Origin: Salvelinus alpinus
Lineage: Eukaryota > Chordata > Actinopteri > Salmoniformes > Salmonidae
Length of the DNA: 64,000 nt
Assembly (NCBI RefSeq): GCF_045679555.1
Contig: NC_092093.1
Location: 65,483,575 to 65,547,574, forward strand
Direction of reading: 5' to 3'
Shown one piece after another: positions 63,215-64,000 of this stretch (the first letter of the stretch is position 1; each line of letters begins with the position of its first letter). Both the position numbers and the translations under genes were made by a program. The notes under the pieces are model-generated. The model saw nothing but the letters and a program-made list of their open reading frames with translations. It was not told the DNA's origin and ran no database searches.

Positions 63215-63690
63215 ATGCGGCTATGGAACCCTGACCTGTTCACCAGACGTGCTACCTTGTCCCGGACCTGCTGTTTTCGACTTTCTCTCTCTACCGCACC
63301 TGCTGTCTCTAACTCTGAATGCTCGGCAATGAAAAGCCAACTGATATTTACTCATGAAGTGCTGACCTGTTACACCCTCTACAACCACTGTGATTATTAT
63401 TATTATTTGGCCCTGCTGGTCATCTACGAACGTTTGAACATCTTGGCCATGTACTGTTATAATCTCAACCCGGCATAGCCAGAAGAGGACTGGCCACCCC
63501 TCAGAGCCTGGTTCCTCTCCAGGTTTATTCCTAGGTTCCTGCCTTTCTAGGGAATTTTTCCTAGCCACCGTACTTCTACATCTGCATTGCTTGCTGGTTG
63601 TTGTTTTAGGCTGGGTTTCTCTGTAGCACTTTGTGACATCGGCTGATGTAAAAAGGGCTTTATAAATACATTTGATTGATAGATTGATGA
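63215..63690 (+). mobile_element. LINE 3' end
   Basis: Noncoding stretch with CTGTTTTCGACTTTCTCTCT, GGTTCCTCTCCAGGTTTATT and ACATCGGCTGATGTAAAAAG, ending GGCTTTATAAATACATTTGA followed by TTGAT repeats. This is the known 3' end of an abundant salmonid LINE by recollection. It is 5'-truncated. Confidence 0.75.
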
Positions 63691-64000
63691 GGGGTGGATA
63701 TTTGAGTCAACTGGAACTCTGCACATACTGTTATTGCTCTCCTTAGTGTTCTAAACCTAGCCTAGACCCAGATCTGTGCTCATGCTCTTGCCAACCCCAT
63801 TGCTCATTTTCAAGCCATTGGCATGGCAATGAGTGACAGGACTTGGCATGATAGCGCAAACAGACTGGCACTCAGGCTATTCTAAACGCTCATACTAAGA
63901 ACACCATGTTTTTGTCAGACTTTATTATATAGAACTACTGGTAATAAAAAATACGTACAACAGGCATTTAAACAATTTTACAATTAATTTACAATACTGA
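63691..64000. other. Window end; possible 3' end of a minus-strand gene outside
   Basis: No coding frame. A minus-strand AATAAA-type signal (TTTATT at 63921-63926) could end a transcript coming from beyond 64000; this is speculative. Confidence 0.25.

Overview
This is a window of a salmonid fish (trout/salmon/charr type) nuclear genome. The evidence is vertebrate genes with many introns, several Tc1-like DNA transposon families typical of salmonids, tRNA-derived SINEs of the HpaI-like and long salmonid types, and many hAT-like, piggyBac and MITE elements. The species, and which of the salmonid whole-genome-duplication copies this is, cannot be decided from the window.

Layout. (1) Positions 1-2.7 kb: the 3' part of an unrecognised plus-strand gene with one membrane segment. 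(2) 2.8-10.8 kb: complete PDIA4 (ERp72), ten coding exons, 636 residues, three WCGHC thioredoxin active sites and a KDEL end. Intron 1 holds a broken Tc1-like element and intron 6 a long hAT-like insertion. (3) 10.8-31.3 kb: a gene-free block full of transposons. It contains five Tc1-like copies or remnants (one with an intact transposase), a decayed piggyBac element with nested insertions, a solo LTR, SINEs and MITEs. (4) 31.3-43.7 kb: complete EZH2, the H3K27 methyltransferase of PRC2. It has a noncoding first exon and 19 coding exons giving 761 residues. Intron 4 carries a remarkable minisatellite made of copies of the exon 4 end plus its splice donor. (5) 45.5-57.5 kb: complete CUL1 on the minus strand, 21 coding exons, 776 residues, tail to tail with EZH2. 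(6) 57.5-64 kb: a MITE with a SINE inside it, a LINE fragment, short satellites and a decayed TRIM (RING/B-box/B30.2) pseudogene, with no intact gene.

The order and orientation PDIA4 > EZH2 > < CUL1 is the same as on human 7q36, so the host genes are a conserved vertebrate synteny block rather than a functional operon. PDIA4 works in ER disulfide formation, EZH2 in chromatin silencing and CUL1 in SCF ubiquitin ligases. I see no sign of a new multi-gene system. The strongest unusual signal is the EZH2 splice-donor minisatellite. Others are two GC-AG introns, a candidate ER stress element at PDIA4, a long perfect inverted repeat upstream of EZH2, and a piggyBac element whose flanks read CTAG instead of TTAA. 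All intron/exon limits were derived by hand from GT/GC-AG rules and protein continuity.
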